This document shows positions 52,562-62,819 of a stretch of 64,000 nt of DNA, one piece after another. A model generated the notes under the pieces. It saw only the letters and a program-made list of their open reading frames with translations. It did not search any database and had not been told where the DNA came from. Position 1 is the stretch's first letter; each line of letters begins with the position of its first letter. This stretch comes from Ornithodoros turicata (taxonomy: Eukaryota; Arthropoda; Arachnida; Ixodida; Argasidae). The stretch covers positions 72,167,807-72,231,806 of the forward strand of contig NC_088204.1 of NCBI RefSeq assembly GCF_037126465.1, written 5' to 3'. The translations under genes were made by a program, and so were the position numbers.

Positions 52562-52945
52562 TAAATATCTTCCAAGGGTGCACCCCATCTGACATGTCAA
52601 AGCTCATCTATACACGTATATACTCTGTTGTTTCTTCGCAGCAGGAGTTATCCTGACAGGAGGAAAACGAGTACGTATTTATTTCTCAACTTGTTGCACG
52701 GTAATGACGTCATGGTGTGCGGACTCGTTATGTCATCCTTCAAACTATTAGAAAAAAAAGAAAAGGGTGGAGCAGTTACACCTTTCAGGAGGTAATAGTT
52801 GTCACATATGTTGTGCCAAAAGGTTGCAATGTTCTACCTGCTACCTCACTCTAAAAACAGAACTTCACCGCATAGCACGTTGTCCGCCTACCATTGCCAC
52901 GAACGATAGGGTTACTGCTTTTGATTCGGTGAGCGAGGGGGGCGT

Positions 52946-53657
52946 ACGGCCTTTTTGTAGCAATTTGGATATATGATAATTGATTTTACCGCCCTTTATC
53001 AGACGCTATGTTGACCTAGGTGGTAACTACAGAAGTTACCACTGTTGACACCCTTTGTTCTTAGAGTGCAGGAATTACCCGAAGTGTGGGATTCATGAGA
53101 AATGAGATTGATTGAATGGAGAATGAGATTTCATCAAGCTTTGCATCATTTTGTTGGTGCATTGCTGGAACTTTCCAAGACAGCTCTCAGACTGATTCGT
53201 CCACCGCAGTTTAAATTTTATTCTTAGTTTCTCCAGGTTCCCGTAGGCGCACGAAGTGCATGCATGCACGAAATTCATGCACTTTTGATTTGGTGCGTTC
53301 AACTGAAGCGTACAACTAAGGATATCGCGTGGAAAACTACTGTGAGCCAATATGTAGGTGTTGAGCGCCGACTCCACATAGATAGAGAGAGCCTCCTTAC
53401 TCGTCGGCGTGACGTAACAACTAAGATTCAGTCAATCAGGGTCGTGTTTTCAACTGCGGTGTCCAATCACGAACCAGCTTTCAGCGGTTGTAGCCATCGA
53501 GATGGCCGACCATCGTCTGCGGGTAGTGATTGAACGTCCTCGCGTACTACATGGGAAATCTTTCAAATAAAGCGTAAAACTATACCATATCTTTCTCAAG
53601 AGTACGAGTAATTTTCTGGAAAGCATGTTGCACTTTTATTTTCTGCCTACGGATTCA
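52946..53657. other. no gene identified
   Basis: Between the duplicated segment and the next transposon. A short + frame MADHRLRVVIERPRVLHGKS (about 53500-53565) precedes an AATAAA at about 53567 but resembles nothing known. Confidence 0.3.
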
Positions 53658-54331
53658 GGGGCCGGATTCACAAAGAGCTCGTGCGACGGAATCTGTCGTA
53701 ACTCCGTCGTACGGGAAAGTTACGACGAAGTGTAGATTCACGAAGGGCGCGCGCCGCTGTGAATCAGGGGTCGGGTTCACAAACGCGATCGTAAGTTACG
53801 CTAAGATGCGCTAAGACGTCGTAGCCTGCGACGCGCGTACGACGGCGTCGTAAGCGCGATTCACAAAGCTATCGTAGTGGAGAGGGTACCCCATTTGGCG
53901 AGGAAGAGGAAGTTGCTCGCTTCCTGTCACGTGCAGTTCGGAGAGAAACAGCCAAAGGGTGCGAGGCTATGTTTTCACTATGGTAACGATGACGAAAATT
54001 TGTAATCCCACCAATAAGAGTCGTCCCCTTAGAAGAAGACGAAGTTGTTCGTCCCCAAATGTTTTGTTACTGCACGTGCTCTCGGTCTTTCGGTAGCCAG
54101 AATGGATGCCACGCAATCACACGCGTTCGATGACACAGCAAATTTATTCCCAGTATGTTCGTCTCGGGGAGGGGGTGGGTGAGGGTGTTTTGTAAGCGGT
54201 GTGTGGCACCCAGTTTAGCTACTTTTATGGCTTCTTTTGCCTTTCTTGCAGACAATTTGGAGGGGGTGTTGGGGGTGTCTTAGCGAGGTGTAGGATTTTA
54301 CAGAGCACAAAGTTGAAGCATTTGTTGAAGG

Positions 54332-54469
54332 TTACCAAGCAAAAAAGTGCCTCAATGTCACTTCGGGGATGGTCTCGAAGGTTTTGTGGCAAAGTGCAAT
54401 GCGTTGGCGCGTATTACGGAGTCTTTGTTTGCCGTCTCCAAATCCACCGCTGCCAAATAACGCCGCCAT
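54332..54469 (-). CDS. 45-residue open frame inside the transposon
   Basis: Starts MAALFGSGGFGDGKQRLRNT at an aagATGgcggc motif. It could be the first exon of the element's gene. No family was recognised. Confidence 0.3.
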   Translation of the reverse strand: MAALFGSGGFGDGKQRLRNTRQRIALCHKTFETIPEVTLRHFFAW

Positions 54470-54472
54470 CTT
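54462..54472 (-). promoter_or_regulatory. YY1-type motif AAGATGGCGGC
   Basis: Exact 11-mer overlapping the ATG of the 45-residue frame. Confidence 0.45.
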
Positions 54473-54689
54473 TCCTTCGTAAGACTGCTCGGGAGCTCTC
54501 GCAGGATTCCTCCGTAAGCTGCGAAGTTTTTGCGACGCGCGACCTTATTGAATCTACACTTAGTCGTAACTTTCTCGTACGACGGAGATACGACAGATTC
54601 CGTCGCACAAGCTCTTTGTGAATCCGACCCCAGCTTCTTCTGAAGTGCAATTCCTCATTAATAAAGAGTTGAAGGCAAGTGACCTGTGA

Positions 54690-54800
54690 GTAACGAGAAC
54701 TCGTTACTTTTGTACGTTGGTAACGTATTTAGTTACTTTTTTTCTGAAGTAACGGGTAATGGTATTTAGTTCCATTTTTTTTGGTAACGGGCACCAGTGT
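54690..54800. mobile_element. decayed hAT-type end (gtaacg words)
   Basis: Runs of gtaacg/cgttac and tatttagtt. Similar stretches lie at 57975-58095 and 60805-60955. No matched pair of ends was identified. Confidence 0.4.
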
Positions 54801-55539
54801 GGGTGAGTGAGGGGGCGTGCGCCTTTTTGTAGCAATGTAACAATGGAAAACAGAGTAATACACTGTGCTAGAATAAAGTAAAAAAAAAGTAAATTGGCAC
54901 GCACGAAGCCGTCACTATGGACAAACGTATATGGCTGCCGAATGTGCTACTTTTAAAATGCAAATGATGTTCATACGCTACTCACCACTGTTACTCACGA
55001 GGTGATTTGATTCCCAAGAATAAAGTGTAGGATTTTGAAGCTCTTACACTGCAATCGTAAAAGCTTTAGCCATTCATCGTGCAAGTGTTTGTTTGTATCA
55101 AGAATTAATTAATTTAGGTAACTGACCGCGAAGAATATAAAAGGAAGGGCATGGTTTTTGTTGATTGATTTAAAAGCCTTAGCAGTATGAATAACGCGCT
55201 TTTCCAGTCCAGAGCTTAAGTGAACTAAACTAAATTATGTACCTGCGTACTCTTCAGGCTAATCCTGTTTGGGGAGAAGAAGAAGGACGCCAAGCACGCG
55301 TTGTGGAACTTACCTTGAGATGCTTGAGGAAGTTGCTGGAGTTCTTCACATTTCCTAATATTGCTTTATGTCGGCAAACTGTACAACACGCCACAAAGTA
55401 TTTTTTTTTTCGTTTCATTAGGGTTTACCGATGCATTTTGGTATCCAAACTTCACAATGAATGTCTCCATTCCACCACGGCTCGAACGGCTCCTACGTCC
55501 AATGCACTGGCGGTTCTGTCTCAAAGTGTTGTATCCCAA
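54801..55539. other. no gene identified
   Basis: AT-rich sequence with no supported frame, repeat or signal. Confidence 0.3.
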
Positions 55540-55640
55540 AGGTGCGTGTCCTGACTATGCAGATCGGCAAAACCGATCGGCATAGTGAGGCATAGGAAAA
55601 GCGCACCGAGACAGCCGATCGGCATAGTGAGGACGCACCT
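55540..55640. repeat. 101-bp foldback miniature element
   Basis: aggtgcgtgtcctgacta on the left and, inverted, aggtgcgtcctcacta on the right, with repeated gccgatcggc palindromes within. Confidence 0.55.
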
Positions 55641-55905
55641 TGACATCGGGCAGCATGAAACACCACCTCAAACCACGCGCTTTGCGCTGCGCCAAGCGAA
55701 GATCGGCCCCCCATATATTGTCCCTTATGAAAAAAAATTCTATTTTCTACAGAATTTCTATAGGAAACCCTAGATAGAGCGCATAAGAAATAGATTAAAA
55801 CTTGTATCTACTCCGAATGGAGTTTCTATGAATAAATGGGAATACTATTGGATAGAAAATAGATAAAGCATTTATATATACATTGAAAACAAAGTAGTTA
55901 GACAT

Positions 55906-56040
55906 AGGATAGAAAGTTGCCCCATTTTTCTATACTGATTGTATTCATGTAGGATATAAAGTTGCCCCATTTTTCTACACAGATTGTGCTCATGTAGGGC
56001 ACAAAGTTGCCTCATTTTTCTATACTGACTGTATTTATGT
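55906..56040 (+). repeat. three tandem copies of a 45-bp unit
   Basis: Units at 55906-55950, 55951-55995 and 55996-56040, each containing aaagttgcc(c/t)catttttct and ending in tatgt/catgt. They diverge by several substitutions but not in length. Confidence 0.92.
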
Positions 56041-56375
56041 ACTATTTGAAGTGGACTTTACTGTCAATAGATGGTGCGTTACGAAACGGGTTACGAAAGA
56101 ATTTTGAAGAAGGAGCCGGTGGCAGTAGCTCGATAATCTTCTTCTGTATTTCAAAAACCAGGAACTTTCCATTTATTTTTGTATTGCCAACTGTAGGATG
56201 GGACAAGCATAAGCTTGCCCACATCACGGTTCAAAAATAGTACTGCTCTCGCCCTAAAAACGAAGAGCAGGCGAAGATTTCACCGCCACATCCCACCCAC
56301 TATGGCGGGCTAGAAGGACTGGTGTGCCAAGCGCCTACTCTAATGCATGGGGAGCGCGTGGTCACGGCCGTGGAC

Positions 56376-56386
56376 AAGATGGCGGC
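56376..56386 (+). promoter_or_regulatory. YY1-type motif AAGATGGCGGC
   Basis: Exact 11-mer; its ATG opens the 46-residue frame at 56379. Confidence 0.45.
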
Positions 56387-56519
56387 GAATTGCACGAGCT
56401 TTTGCGCTGTCGCTCGCAGCGCGCCACGCGGAAAGGCACATTTTTGTGGGGCTCACAAACGCTCTTCTGTTGCGAGCCGACCACGTGCCGTTCCTGCAGC
56501 ACAGATTCGCGCCGGCTGA
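56379..56519 (+). CDS. 46-residue open frame in a CpG-rich island
   Basis: Starts MAANCTSFCAVARSAPRGKA, cysteine- and arginine-rich. CpG-dense surroundings with a cacgtg at 56481. No family was recognised; it may be a first exon or chance. Confidence 0.25.
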   Translation: MAANCTSFCAVARSAPRGKAHFCGAHKRSSVASRPRAVPAAQIRAG

Positions 56520-56639
56520 AAAGTTGTACAGCCCATCTGCGCCAAAAGTCGCGAGCGCTCGCGCGAGGTCTTCTCTCTGGTTGTTTATTTAGTTTTCATG
56601 TGCAAATATAGCTCGTCCGGGACGTTGAACGATTGCTGC

Positions 56640-57343
56640 GTAAGGCATTCTGTGAGTTGGCAATACAAAAAGGCATTCTGTGAGATGAGACACACTAAAG
56701 CAAATATTCCCTTGCCGCAGTAACAACACTGTGAAACGTAAAATTTTTGGGAACGCCCAATATGGGTCGGCTACCTACCAATGCATACACCCATAGACAT
56801 TGATTAATAAACATCCCCTGGCATGGGCACCGCTAGGATTTTCTCCAGGGGCGGGGGGGGGGGGGCAACTAATGCCGACCGAGGTGGTGGTGGTGGTGGT
56901 GGTGGTGGTGGTGGGGGGGGGGTCGTTATGGGTGCCGCGAGTGCAGGGCGGGTGTGGAGGCGTTCGGGCTGGTGCTCAAGGTACGGGATATTCCTCTAGT
57001 TATGGGTGTCTATTCGCAACTATATTGCTTTGGCTCAGTAACCCTATGCTTCGGAATTTTTACGTTTTGCCATTTCTCGGCAACGCAATCCCTTGTCCGT
57101 GCAAAGGCTCGCTCCTGATTTTCTGTTTCATACTACGTTTGCCGTCGCCACTCCTGCTGCCCTTTCCGTCAGCGATTATCTCATTTGTGTTGATTTCGCA
57201 AAAACGAGAACACACGGTGAAACAGCCGTGTCTACTTGTGACAAGTTGACAATATCAAGTGGTGGCTTATTTTCAGCAGATATGGACATCAGTATCAGTA
57301 TAGACGATAATTCTCTACCCTCACTCCCTATGTCCCTCACTCT
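56640..57343. other. no gene identified; G-rich and GGT repeats
   Basis: GGT trinucleotide run at about 56882-56914 followed by G run to 56922; another G run at 56851-56864. No supported gene. Confidence 0.5.
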
Positions 57344-57572
57344 TTAGACAGAAACTGTAGGCGCCTTTGCTTTTCTCGCGCAAAAGAGTTGATAGCTTTT
57401 TCCACAAATGTGTTGTCGCCACCCACTTTTTCGCGATGAACAGTTCATCATACACAGCGCGTTTAGCCGGTCCTCAGTCATTGTGGAACGAAGCCAGGTT
57501 CTTACCCTCCGCAGGGTGCTGAAAAACTGTTCCACGGTACATGTTGTAGCAGGCAAACACCATGAAAGAAAA
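57344..57572 (-). pseudogene. hAT transposase C-terminal dimerisation domain
   Basis: The minus strand reads LPATTCTVEQFFSTLRRVRT, WLRSTMTEDRLNALCMM, ending at a stop. The 'CTVExxFSxLRRxKTxLRSTMxxxRLxxL' pattern is the conserved hAT C-terminal domain. Only this last part is present; the catalytic domain is absent upstream. Confidence 0.85.
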
Positions 57573-57650
57573 GTGTGCTGCTCCCAGTACGAGCTGACCC
57601 CAGATGGACATTGTTCATCGTCGTTAATTGTGTTGGGGAAGGAAGCCTAT

Positions 57651-57880
57651 CAAAATGCCGAAAATCAGAACGCCGAACTATGATAAGGCCGAAAGTCAAA
57701 AGGCCGAAAAATCAGAACGCCGAACTATCATAAGGCCGAAAACCAAAAGGCCGAAAAATCATAACGCCGAAGGTGTCAGAAGGCCGAAAGCCAAAAGGCC
57801 GAAAAATAATAAGGCCGAGCAATGAGAAGGCTGAAAGTCAAAAGGCCGAAAATCAGAACACCGAACCGAACACCGAAATA
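57651..57880 (+). repeat. degenerate tandem repeat of about 15-bp units (aaggccgaaa)
   Basis: About fifteen imperfect copies of (a)aggccgaaa plus a few variable bases such as atcagaacgc. They lie just upstream of the hAT fragment and could be its subterminal repeats. Confidence 0.75.
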
Positions 57881-58675
57881 AAACGGCCAGAGAAGCAGAA
57901 AACCTAGTGTAAGCATCCCTGTGAATGACCACTGAAAGGGAATTGCTCTTTTCACTTTAAAAAAAAAGCAATAAACCATAACCTCGTTATCCAGTAACCA
58001 GTCACTTTTTTCGGTAACGAAGTAACGACCTAGTTACTTTTCTAAAAATTGTAACTAATAACGTGTTCAGTTATAAAAATCGGTAACTCGTTCCTTTCCT
58101 TCGTTCGCGCTCGGGTTTAACATGGACGGCATGGTCAGTTGGGTTTGTATGTGGAAATTCCCGAAATCTCGTACGCTTCTAACACAAGGTGACCTGACCT
58201 GGATGTTCAGCTCCTGGGAGCCTCTGGTCGGCAGCCATTCTTTTGTTGAGTCCTAAGGTAACCCGCATGACGAATGCCGCAACACATCCCGGTCGTGTCA
58301 TTGACCATGAAAGCATTCTTGGAAAAATACCCTAGATTTGTTTGTGGGTGTGGGTGTTATCTCCCAGCAGTTGCCAATGGATATACTAGAATAACTAAGC
58401 TTGCCGAAACTTGGATTCTGGGATGGCATTGTCATTCTCTGCTGATTCGCCGTGTTGTTGTAAAGTGGGTCCACCCGACGTGGACCACGAAATCCCGGGT
58501 TCATTATATGCAGCTCGCCCGTGTCATTGGTCTAACCGCGTATTCCGGGAAGAAACCTTAGTCCCTGTATTTTCGCTCCCACCTCCACACTTGTGGGCTC
58601 CAGTGAGGATCACTCGACATTGGATCACTCGAGTCACTGAGGATCACTCGACATTGGATTATACGATCCCAAGCA
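57881..58675. other. no gene identified
   Basis: Includes gtaacg words at 57975-58095. A 19-base direct repeat (ggatcactcgacattggat) occurs twice near 58614 and 58641, just before the next transposon. Confidence 0.35.
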
Positions 58676-59542
58676 GCACGCCAATATTGGTCCAATATTG
58701 GACCCATATGGGTTGCCAAGATTGCCAATATTGGCCCAATGTGGGCTGCCAATATTGGACCAATATGGGGAGTGCAACCAGGCTCCATATTGGACCAATA
58801 TGGGCTGCCCATATTGGCAAGCCCATTTTGCTCCAATATTGCCAATATTTCTGTAATAACAGCAACGGGGAGTCTGTGTAATAATAAAGCATTATTCTGT
58901 ATATTAGTCACCACTGATAATACTTTTTCCTGATTTTTACTTTTTTCTTTTTGCGTCTCTAATTGATCCACGTTTCACATGATCGCAAAAAAATAAATAA
59001 AGAAAGAAATAAACACGGCTTTGCCCATAAAGAACGAAGAACTACGCTCGCGTTGCTGAAGGCCACAAGCAGTCCCACGGAACTGCGAATGCCAAAGATC
59101 CCTGTATTGGCATCAGAGCGGAAGACCAGCCACACAGACTGGCTCCCTCTAACGTTTCACACGGACTAAACTAAGATCCCTCACAAGCCTTCATTGGGAT
59201 CGCAATATTCTGTGAACTAAAAATTTCCAACCCGATCCAAGACTACAAACGAGCGAACACTTTCGTGACGGTGACGGACATACGCCAGAGCAATTCACAC
59301 TGCTTGCAGCAACTTGAAATCACCTAACTTTACAGAGTGGCAATCCCTTCCTATGAAACATTGTGTTTTTTACTTGACCTGCCGCAATTTCGTTATCATT
59401 ACAGCACCCAGCGACATTTTAGCCCTATGAAACGTCCGTTCGGGCTGTCGCGCATGCGCATTAGTGGTAGGACACGTGATTACGCTCAAACAACTCGCTT
59501 GCTCTCAGTCGGCTCGACCGATTGGCATTGGCATCGCGAAGG

Positions 59543-59553
59543 AAGATGGCGGC
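59543..59553 (+). promoter_or_regulatory. YY1-type motif AAGATGGCGGC
   Basis: Exact 11-mer inside the transposon; its ATG starts the frame at 59546. Confidence 0.5.
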
Positions 59554-59665
59554 GGCTTTCAAGACGTGGAATGTTGAGGTGTCGAATTCTAGCGAACTTT
59601 ACGTTGGGAATGCCAAGTACGTTGACTGTTTCGAACAATGTGTATCGTCTGCGGGAAGTTGTTGA
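59546..59665 (+). CDS. 39-residue open frame inside the transposon
   Basis: Reads MAAAFKTWNVEVSNSSELYV then GNAKYVDCFEQC. Good start context and a YY1-type motif over the ATG. It could be the element's first exon or a captured host exon; it is not recognised. Confidence 0.3.
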   Translation: MAAAFKTWNVEVSNSSELYVGNAKYVDCFEQCVSSAGSC

Positions 59666-60014
59666 ATGTAACGATGTAGTGAATAGGGTATTTCACACGC
59701 TTCAACGTTCAATCTTGCCGTGCTGCTTGGGCATTTGTGCAACACGGCTACGTACCCTGTTCAGTCAATATGGGGTGTACGCGTGCAATATGGGGCCCAT
59801 ATTCCCAAGATTTTCCCAATACAGGCTCAAAGTGGGCAATATGGGGCCCATATTGCCAGGATTTTCCCCATATTGGCTGAAACTGGGCAATATCGGGCCC
59901 ATATTGCACATTTTCAGCCAATATGGGGAAAATCTTGGCGAAACGGGTCCCATATTGGACCCCTATCGCCAATGACCAGCCAATATGGGTCCAATATTGT
60001 GTGCTGCTTGGGAT

Positions 60015-61040
60015 GGTACAGATGATAATCACGTGAGTGTTGCCTGGGTTGGACGAGACGTTCAGGGTGAAGGCGGCAAAAGGTGACAGGAATGTAGTAT
60101 TTTAGTGTCTTCTTTGCCTTCCCAAACTAAAATGACCGAGTGCATCCCACTCGTCGCATTCGAATTTGGAGAAGCGTGCTGAGGTAAGCGTCTTCAATAT
60201 TTTAGTTAGCTGTAGCAGTTACCGTATCGAGGATTATACGTTAAAGGCACTGCTTTCCACGAATGAATCGAATACCTCGTGGAGCCAATGTCGTGTTGTG
60301 AGGAGGTAGCCCGAGAACCTTGGCTGCTTTGATGGTTTACAACGGGGGTTGGGGGGTGGGCGGTTATGTTTAGTAAAAGGAAGGAAAGGTTAGCCATGCA
60401 AAGAGCCAGTTTATACAACGGCTTGTAGACGTTGTTGTAGCATTTATCAGTTTACGTAAACGCACAATATCGCGCTGACGTCGTGTAGCCTCCTAACAGT
60501 GGTGCCAAAATAAGGGAATAAAAGCAGCTGCTGATCTTGAATTCACAGAACAAAAAAAGAAAGAAAGTCAGCCTCGCTACTAATTAGGCGCGTCCAACAC
60601 ATGCATCAAACAAAGGTGGCTGTATTTGATGCAACCATGCCTTTCCACAGCAATTTTTCAGTCTTGCCACAGGGGCTCTCTCGAGCAAATGCACCAAAAA
60701 TGACCGATGCCCATTTCGAGCACCAACTATTCTTCAAAGCGAATTCCATGGAATAGTCGGACCAAATGAAGCACGTGCCAATTTAGACATGGTAGCGGCT
60801 CTGTAATAACGTGGTAACGTAAAAGTAACTCGTTACTATCGAGTAACGGGAACGCGTTCCTTTTGTTACTTTGGTAATGGGTAACGTATTTAGTTCATTT
60901 TTTTCATGGTAACGAGTACCGGTATTTAGTTCCTTTTTTTCGGTAACGTGTACAGGTCTGCTCCGAACCCCCCTCAGAGGTCGATTACTGGGAAAACTGC
61001 TACGGCGCGCGTAATGCACAGCGTTTGAGATGCAAACGTT
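60015..61040. other. no gene identified
   Basis: Includes gtaacg/cgttac words at 60805-60955 (decayed hAT-type end). Otherwise nothing is supported. Confidence 0.35.
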
Positions 61041-61520
61041 ATGCCCGCTAAGTTGTGCTTTTGCTCTTGCACGGCTCCGAAGTTCCTGTGGGAGCACATG
61101 AAAACTATGCTTTGCGACTGTGGGGCTCCTGCACTCAAAGCTATGCCGAGGGTCACGCTTGCGCATACACATCCGAGCCTGTGTGATAAAATGTGGGTGA
61201 ACCTAGCCGTTCAGATCCGAAGCCACCTTAACGGCCTCACGCTGTACAAGCCTCGCATCCCCCGAAGCAAGAGTTCGTCAAGCTCATGCTCACCATTACC
61301 TGGAATCACCATCACCATGAAATGTGTCCTATGCAGTAGTTTGACATCTCGCGTTGGTTTCGTCATCCACCAATATGCTCTACCAAAACTGTGTTCGAAA
61401 CAGGCAACAATATGCCTCATGATGACTTTTTATTTGGGACACGCATCTTTGCCTCAGCTGCAAATGCAAGACCGCCCATCACAGTACACATCGATCGAAT
61501 TAACTAACTCACTTAATTGA
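61041..61520 (+). CDS. 159-codon open frame, unrecognised
   Basis: Starts MPAKLCFCSCTAPKFLWEHM and ends SIELTNSLN. It contains a serine run and several cysteines but no domain I recognise. No splice or polyadenylation evidence, and no related copy in the window. It may be non-coding. Confidence 0.2.
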   Translation: MPAKLCFCSCTAPKFLWEHMKTMLCDCGAPALKAMPRVTLAHTHPSLCDKMWVNLAVQIRSHLNGLTLYKPRIPRSKSSSSSCSPLPGITITMKCVLCSSLTSRVGFVIHQYALPKLCSKQATICLMMTFYLGHASLPQLQMQDRPSQYTSIELTNSLN

Positions 61521-62177
61521 TACGCCGCATAATTTTTATGTGTAAAAAGCCGTGCGGCAGTCTAAAGTTTCTATTTGTGTGCTTCACCAGTCGTGCAAAT
61601 GATGTTCGCACATTACCGTTTCTGTTTATGTTTGCCATATACATGTTGAAGGAAACACGATTTGTCTTTGAGAGTGCATTTGTTGCAGCTGCCGAGACCG
61701 GCAGCACGTGCGTATACGACAGCTATGAGCACGCGCACGCTTCGCTTTTATTTATTTTGTATTTTCGGTAGATTCCATCTATTTTTCTCATGCGCTGCAC
61801 TCCGGAGCGCGCTCAGATGCTGTTCACATACCCTATCACGTGAGGGAGAGGGCGCCGGAAACGACAGCGCAAGCAGCCCGTGGTAGCCACCTGTCGGCAG
61901 GCCCGTCGTCCCGACCCAACTACATCCTTCGCTCAGCACACCATTCATTCTAGCCCGCCATACACCCACTGCGTGCCAGTCCTCCTCAGGTAACCGAGGA
62001 TGCGGCTGTAGAGTATGTATCACTGCGCCAATCTACAACGTTGCAAGCTCATTGGCCCAGACTGCGTGCGCGCTCCGATTGGTCGACAACGTTTGAAATC
62101 GCATTTTGTACGCGCGCATGTGTGTGCAGCGTCCCGGCGGCCGTTTCAGCATAGTTTCGAAATAGCTCGCATCGGTC
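61521..62177. other. no gene identified
   Basis: Short frames only. 62030-62095 has two attgg boxes shared with 62930-62980. Confidence 0.3.
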
Positions 62178-62366
62178 GGCACGGCGTCCGTCCTCTTGTG
62201 TTCCGTGTTTCGGTGATGTCAATCGGCAGAAGAGTTTGTGATTCTACGCATGTTGTGCTGTTCCTGGACACGACTATTATCCCACGTACAGTCTATCAAC
62301 TACGGAACTGGAATGCTTAGGTGCGGTTGGAGCGTGAAGAACGCGTTCGTGCGCCGTCGGATTTTG
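62178..62366 (+). repeat. direct repeat, copy 1
   Basis: Shares gttgtgctgttcctggacac and catcaactacggaactggaatgct-type sequence with 62462-62690. Confidence 0.75.
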
Positions 62367-62461
62367 AGGCCTGACAACAAAGACAGGATTACGATTACGT
62401 GCCACACAAGCGCCTTTTGCGCTCTGCAAACAACGAAAGAAGATGCTCATCATAAAATCGG

Positions 62462-62690
62462 CCGGCAAGGCGTCCCCTTGTTTCGTGTTTCGGTGATGGC
62501 AGAACAGTTTGTAGAAGTGTTCGCTGGTTTATTCATGCGTCGATGTGATTCAACGTGTGTTGTGCTGTTCCTGGACACGACTATTATCCCACGAACAGTC
62601 TATCAACTACGGAACTGGAATGCTTCGTGAGTTGGAGCGGTTGGAGTGTGAAGAACAAGCGCGGGCCCCGTCGGATTTCGAGAGCTGTGT
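62462..62690 (+). repeat. direct repeat, copy 2, with a possible short coding segment
   Basis: Second copy, about 285 bases on. It contains the frame MLRELERLECEEQARAPSDF, charged and exon-like, open to a stop at 62800-62802 with AATAAA overlapping it. Copy 1 has the corresponding frame broken. The style resembles N-termini of Harbinger transposase-derived proteins; that is only a guess. Confidence 0.45.
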
Positions 62691-62819
62691 TCGTTTTGCT
62701 TCAAGTTCGAACTTAGTTACAGTGCGTCAGCAACGCAGTGGACTTTGTATTCAAAGTGCACCCATGTATCAGATCTTTGAATCAGTGCTTTGTGTCAAAT
62801 AAATATTTCTTTTAGCCAA

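Larger units (their letters stand above)
43942..52945 (+). repeat. segmental duplication, unit B (interrupted by a Penelope-like element)
   Basis: Starts gaaacctttcggtgggcgg and ends gtgagcgagggg. It matches unit A in order and orientation once 46068-50190 and one copy of the 12-bp duplication are removed. Confidence 0.9.
53658..54631. mobile_element. DNA transposon with long inverted ends, 974 bp
   Basis: Ends ggggccggattcacaaagag and, inverted, ggggtcggattcacaaagag, extending inward for about 80 bases (cgtcgtacg words). The end sequence resembles Harbinger-type families, but no clear 3-bp duplication is visible. A second, inner ggggtcgggttcacaaa at 53766 suggests nesting or an internal repeat. 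Confidence 0.7.
58676..60014. mobile_element. DNA transposon with ccaatattgg subterminal repeats, 1339 bp
   Basis: Ends atcccaagcagcac and gtgctgcttgggat are exact inverses. Inward lie dense arrays of ccaatat(t/g)gg words (58688-58850 and 59764-59999), inverted to each other. No unambiguous target duplication was found. The superfamily is not assigned. Confidence 0.75.

Noticed and set aside
55906..56040. CRISPR-like array
   Set aside because: The units are directly contiguous with no spacers, and the genome is eukaryotic.
56800..57249. 149-codon frame with VVVVVVVVVV
   Set aside because: Produced by a GGT/G-run repeat; no conserved sequence.
58558..58971. 137-codon minus-strand frame with repeated YWSN/ILATHMGPI-type motifs
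   Set aside because: Translation of the ccaatattgg transposon arrays; the apparent peptide repeats are a by-product.
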